This document shows positions 6,960-9,358 of a stretch of DNA of 9,358 bases, piece after piece. A program made the position numbers and the translations under genes. Source of the stretch: Verrucomicrobiales bacterium (GTDB lineage Bacteria; Verrucomicrobiota; Verrucomicrobiia; Verrucomicrobiales; DEV007); assembly GCA_013911195.1 (NCBI GenBank), contig JACETS010000094.1:1-9358 (forward strand), written 5' to 3'. The notes under the pieces were generated by a model, which saw nothing but the letters and a program-made list of their open reading frames with translations, did no database searches and had not been told where the DNA came from. The stretch's first letter is position 1, and every line of letters starts with the position of its first letter.

Positions 6960-7490
6960 TTACTTTTTCGAATTGGAATTCTTGAGTTTCTTGAGGAGGT
7001 CGTTTGTTTTTTTTAAATGTGCTTCATCTCCAGTAAACGAAACTTGCCACATATTCTTCTTGTCATTAATAATGTAAATTGCCTCAAGGGTTTTGTCCTT
7101 ACTTGATAGGTAAGTTATTGTGAATACTATTCCTTTGCATTCGTAAATCGGTCCTTTTAGGTTGATGTTATCGGATTTAATTTCTTCTAATTTAATTCCT
7201 GTTGGTTCTAATTGTTTTATCAGTTCGTCTTTAAAATTCCTGGTAAACGTATCTAAAAATGTGGTGATGAATTCGTCACTAGGTTTAATTGGAATTTTGA
7301 TGATCGAAAGATGGTTGTCTTCCTCAGGAAAAGTTATTTCATAGTGTGGTATAAAATTTTTAATGGTCCTCTCTACCTTTGAGTTCGCTGGGGCGTCAAT
7401 TATTAGAGAGCTTTCATCCTTAGAGATTCCACAGCCTGATAATACAAGAACATGAAGGAAAATTATCAATATGTAGAATTTAATTTTCAT
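6960..7490 (-). CDS. Small lipoprotein of unknown function
   Basis: I place the start at the ATG at 7488-7490; the codon before it is TTG, an unlikely start. The 176-residue product begins with a basic and hydrophobic stretch and a clear lipobox LSGC (17-20), so Cys20 should be lipidated and the protein held in the inner or outer membrane facing the periplasm. The mature part is polar and Lys/Glu-rich. It has alternating strands (IVFTITYLSS, LEAIYIIND, MWQVSFTGD) and a Lys-rich C-terminal helix ending in NSNSKK. The final strand-then-helix pattern resembles the Mog1/PsbP-like fold, but this is a pattern-based guess. A single further Cys is at 118. I do not recognise the family. It is first in a two-gene unit with the FG-GAP propeller gene (6-bp gap), which suggests a joint role at the cell surface or in the periplasm. 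Confidence 0.75.
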   Translation of the reverse strand: MKIKFYILIIFLHVLVLSGCGISKDESSLIIDAPANSKVERTIKNFIPHYEITFPEEDNHLSIIKIPIKPSDEFITTFLDTFTRNFKDELIKQLEPTGIKLEEIKSDNINLKGPIYECKGIVFTITYLSSKDKTLEAIYIINDKKNMWQVSFTGDEAHLKKTNDLLKKLKNSNSKK

Positions 7491-7646
7491 CAATATGATC
7501 TTTAAAGTGAGATAAAATTTCTATTTATTCAACTTTAACTGATTAACTAGATTAGTTTTTATTGTGTCTGCTAACAGAGTGTTATTTTTTCCTTTACTCG
7601 TTATAACTTATTCTGGTTCAATGGAGTAATATTAAACTTCCACTCT
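7491..7646. promoter_or_regulatory. Divergent promoter region between the lipoprotein and secreted-protein genes
   Basis: These 156 bp must hold the promoters of both divergent units. TATAAC at 7602-7607 is a fair -10 candidate for the plus-strand gene, but no good -35 is found at the usual distance. No candidate for the minus strand is convincing. An imperfect dyad (AACTGAT/ATTAGTT, one mismatch) lies near 7535-7557. Neither start has a Shine-Dalgarno at usable distance; GGAG at 7623-7626 is about 20 bases from the ATG at 7647. Confidence 0.4.
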
Positions 7647-9358
7647 ATGAAAATCATTAATCTATTAATTGTTTGTACTATGCTGGTATTTTCTTGCCAC
7701 ATTAGTTCCGCGTTCGAGGTCCTTAACGGTGAAATTATCGAAATTACAGGACCCGATGATCTTGAGCTTGATCCTTCTAGTACGGTTCTTGCCGTTGATG
7801 TCTTTGGTAACGGTGACTCAGTAATTAACGACGTTGAATTCTTTACTGATAGGGCAGGCCTAGGAGCTCAGGTGACCAGTGAGGGCATAGTTGAAAAGGA
7901 TGGCGTTAGTATTACTACGACTGCGACCAATACGATTGATAATTGGGCCAATGCTCAAACCTTTACGGGTAGTGATGCTGATTCGGCTTTTAATTTATCC
8001 GAAGTTATGCGTGATATCCGATGGTCACCCGCGCCTACTCCTCTTACAATTGATATTGCTGGCCTTAATAGTGGTGGTATCTATAATTTGAAATTACTTT
8101 TTAATGAGGGAGCCGACCGAGATCGCGGTTGGGATATCGCATCTAACGGTGAAATAATTGTTGATAATATCACCTCTGAGGGTGGAGATGGTTCTTGGAG
8201 CCCTGAAAATACATTTGTTTATTCCGGAGAACTTACAGCTGATGAAGATGGAAATATCGCTATCGAAATGAGAAATGACATTGGCGGAGAACCTCAAATA
8301 AGTTCGGATGGTAACCCCATTCTTCAGGGGATCGTCCTTAGTGCTAATCAGCCGAAGAGTATCATATCGTTTGTTGGTCCACTCACAGATGATGAAAGTT
8401 CTGGCATCAGTCCAGATAATGACTACACACACACAATTAGTGGGGGAGGAGTTGAGAGTGTCAACGGCGTTGATTTTGATTTGCTAAATGCAAATACAAC
8501 ACCTGATGATTTCTTTTGGGATGTTTCATCAGTAAAAAATCAAATTGATGATAACAACGGAACTTGGGATGTTGGTGTCAGTGGTGTGACTGGAAGCGGT
8601 CTACTAGGTTTACTTGGTTCATTTACATTCAATACTGATGGTAGCGTTGGCTCTAATCAGACATTCACTTTGAGTGGTCTTACGCCTGGTCAATATTATG
8701 AACTTCGATTGTTTTGTAGAAAATGGGATAATAGCACTCAGCGTCAGCAGACTATTGAATTTAGTTCTGGCGAAACTGTTGATACCGTGACTTTTAGTGA
8801 AGATCACCCTGAACTTGAACCTATTAATATGGAGCTTCGTGATCAGGCATATTACATCAGTTACCGCTATACAGCTGGAGAAGATGAAGAGCTGATCGTC
8901 AAATTCACTGTGGCTGATGATGAGATTCAAGGAGATCCAGGTAGTTTTCATTTATATGGTTTAACTAACCAAGTCTCATCCCCTCCGAGTGATCTTGATG
9001 CTGATGGTCTTCCTGATAGGTGGGAAGAAAAGCTTGTGGATAATCTTGAAGATTTGAATGGTAACGCTAGCGGCCCAGGACCTGGATCAGGAACTGGCGA
9101 CTTTGACGGTGATGGATTGACTGACCTTGATGAGTACGAGGAAACGAAGACGGACCCAACCAAGGCGGATACCGATGGTGACGGACTCAGTGACGCAGTT
9201 GAAACCAATACAGGAACATATGTGAGTGCAACTAATACCGGAACTGATCCTAAAAATGCGGACACTGACAGTGATGGCCTTGCCGATGGCGTTGAAACCA
9301 ATACGGGTGAACTCGTTGACGAGGAAAATACCGGAACTGATCCTAATAATGCCGACAC
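7647..9358 (+). CDS. Large secreted protein with duplicated beta-rich module and thrombospondin type 3 repeats (3' end missing)
   Basis: The frame is open from ATG 7647 to the right edge, giving 570 residues with no stop. Residues 1-22 form a signal peptide (hydrophobic LLIVCTMLVFS, likely cut after SSA). Cys17 follows VFS, a poor lipobox, so lipidation is less likely. Two similar modules follow with an offset of about 205-208 residues: the first has ITGPDDLELDPSS (33-45) and LTIDIAGLNSGGIYNLKLLF (133-152); the second has FVGPLTDDESSGISPD (242-257) and QTFTLSGLTPGQYYELRLF (338-356). These are probably beta-sandwich or jelly-roll adhesion or binding domains. After about residue 445 come calcium-binding repeats at D449 (DLDADGLPD), D485 (DFDGDGLTD), D508 (DTDGDGLSD) and D539 (DTDSDGLAD). 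The last settle into a 31-residue period. A Gly/Pro-rich spacer precedes D485. It is exported and likely cell-surface or matrix associated. A C-terminal anchor or sorting domain would lie beyond the window. Confidence 0.85.
   Translation, partial: MKIINLLIVCTMLVFSCHISSAFEVLNGEIIEITGPDDLELDPSSTVLAVDVFGNGDSVINDVEFFTDRAGLGAQVTSEGIVEKDGVSITTTATNTIDNWANAQTFTGSDADSAFNLSEVMRDIRWSPAPTPLTIDIAGLNSGGIYNLKLLFNEGADRDRGWDIASNGEIIVDNITSEGGDGSWSPENTFVYSGELTADEDGNIAIEMRNDIGGEPQISSDGNPILQGIVLSANQPKSIISFVGPLTDDESSGISPDNDYTHTISGGGVESVNGVDFDLLNANTTPDDFFWDVSSVKNQIDDNNGTWDVGVSGVTGSGLLGLLGSFTFNTDGSVGSNQTFTLSGLTPGQYYELRLFCRKWDNSTQRQQTIEFSSGETVDTVTFSEDHPELEPINMELRDQAYYISYRYTAGEDEELIVKFTVADDEIQGDPGSFHLYGLTNQVSSPPSDLDADGLPDRWEEKLVDNLEDLNGNASGPGPGSGTGDFDGDGLTDLDEYEETKTDPTKADTDGDGLSDAVETNTGTYVSATNTGTDPKNADTDSDGLADGVETNTGELVDEENTGTDPNNAD
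9168..9358 (+). repeat. Tandem 93-bp repeat coding for 31-residue thrombospondin type 3 units
   Basis: Two units are seen in phase, beginning at 9168 and 9261, with a third starting at 9354. Each reads roughly D-T-D-x-D-G-L-x-D-x-V-E-T-N-T-G, a variable stretch, N-T-G-T-D-P-x-N-A. At the DNA level the units share blocks such as GTTGAAACCAATAC (9198 and 9291) and ACCGGAACTGATCCTAA, while the middle differs, so the array is a diverged duplication. It probably continues past the right edge. Confidence 0.9.

Noticed and set aside
7573..7591. Hairpin TAACA-GAG-TGTTA followed by a T run as a terminator
   Set aside because: The stem is only 5 bp and AT-rich with a 3-base loop, and no upstream gene on the plus strand needs termination there.
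8094..8951. Two minus-strand open frames (8094-8432 and 8619-8951)
   Set aside because: Both lie inside the long plus-strand secreted-protein frame, lack signals of their own, and have compositions with no recognisable domain.
8948..9358. Minus-strand Ser/Pro/Val-rich open frame
   Set aside because: It is the antisense of the thrombospondin type 3 repeats; its repetitive composition simply mirrors the plus-strand Asp/Gly repeats.

Overview
The window looks like a chromosomal segment of a low-GC, probably marine, free-living Gram-negative bacterium of the PVC group, most likely a member of Verrucomicrobiota. This is inferred from the mix of protein families: a six-bladed NHL-type propeller with a Pro/Glu/Ala linker, a seven-bladed FG-GAP/VCBS protein, a large secreted protein ending in thrombospondin type 3 calcium repeats, and a substrate-binding protein with a long C-terminal extension. 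No rRNA or other phylogenetic marker is present, so the assignment is not proven. Only one of the six complete start regions has a canonical Shine-Dalgarno sequence.

Left edge (1-1043): the 3' part of a plus-strand gene. It begins inside a perfect 12-bp tandem repeat coding for (Pro-Glu-Pro-Ala)n and continues into an NHL/6-bladed beta-propeller domain. A probable factor-independent terminator follows, and then an AT-rich intergenic region with two further dyads (1044-1376).

Centre (1377-5637): a complete three-gene plus-strand ABC importer operon. It encodes an ATPase of the Fbp/Pot/Afu type with a TOBE domain, a membrane-anchored periplasmic substrate-binding protein, and a permease in which two MetI-like domains are fused. 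The last two genes overlap by ATGA, with a strong ribosome binding site just before the overlap. The ATPase would power uptake, the binding protein would deliver the ligand, and the fused permease would form the whole channel. The substrate cannot be read from the sequence: the family includes ferric iron, phosphonate and sugar-phosphate importers, and the tandem-tyrosine iron site is not visible.

Right-centre (5775-7490, minus strand): a two-gene unit, a small lipoprotein of unknown function followed after 6 bp by a secreted seven-bladed FG-GAP protein with seven calcium-loop motifs. It converges on the ABC operon across 137 bp that holds a 25-codon orphan frame.

Right edge (7647-9358, plus strand): the first 570 codons of a large secreted protein. 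It has a signal peptide, two tandem copies of a roughly 205-residue beta-rich module, and thrombospondin type 3 repeats that settle into a 31-residue period and run off the window. It is transcribed divergently from the lipoprotein gene.

I see no CRISPR array, RNA gene, insertion sequence, phage gene or obvious defence system. The transporter is a recognisable class. The less described material is the lipoprotein/FG-GAP pair, the duplicated-module secreted protein and the structured region upstream of the transporter.
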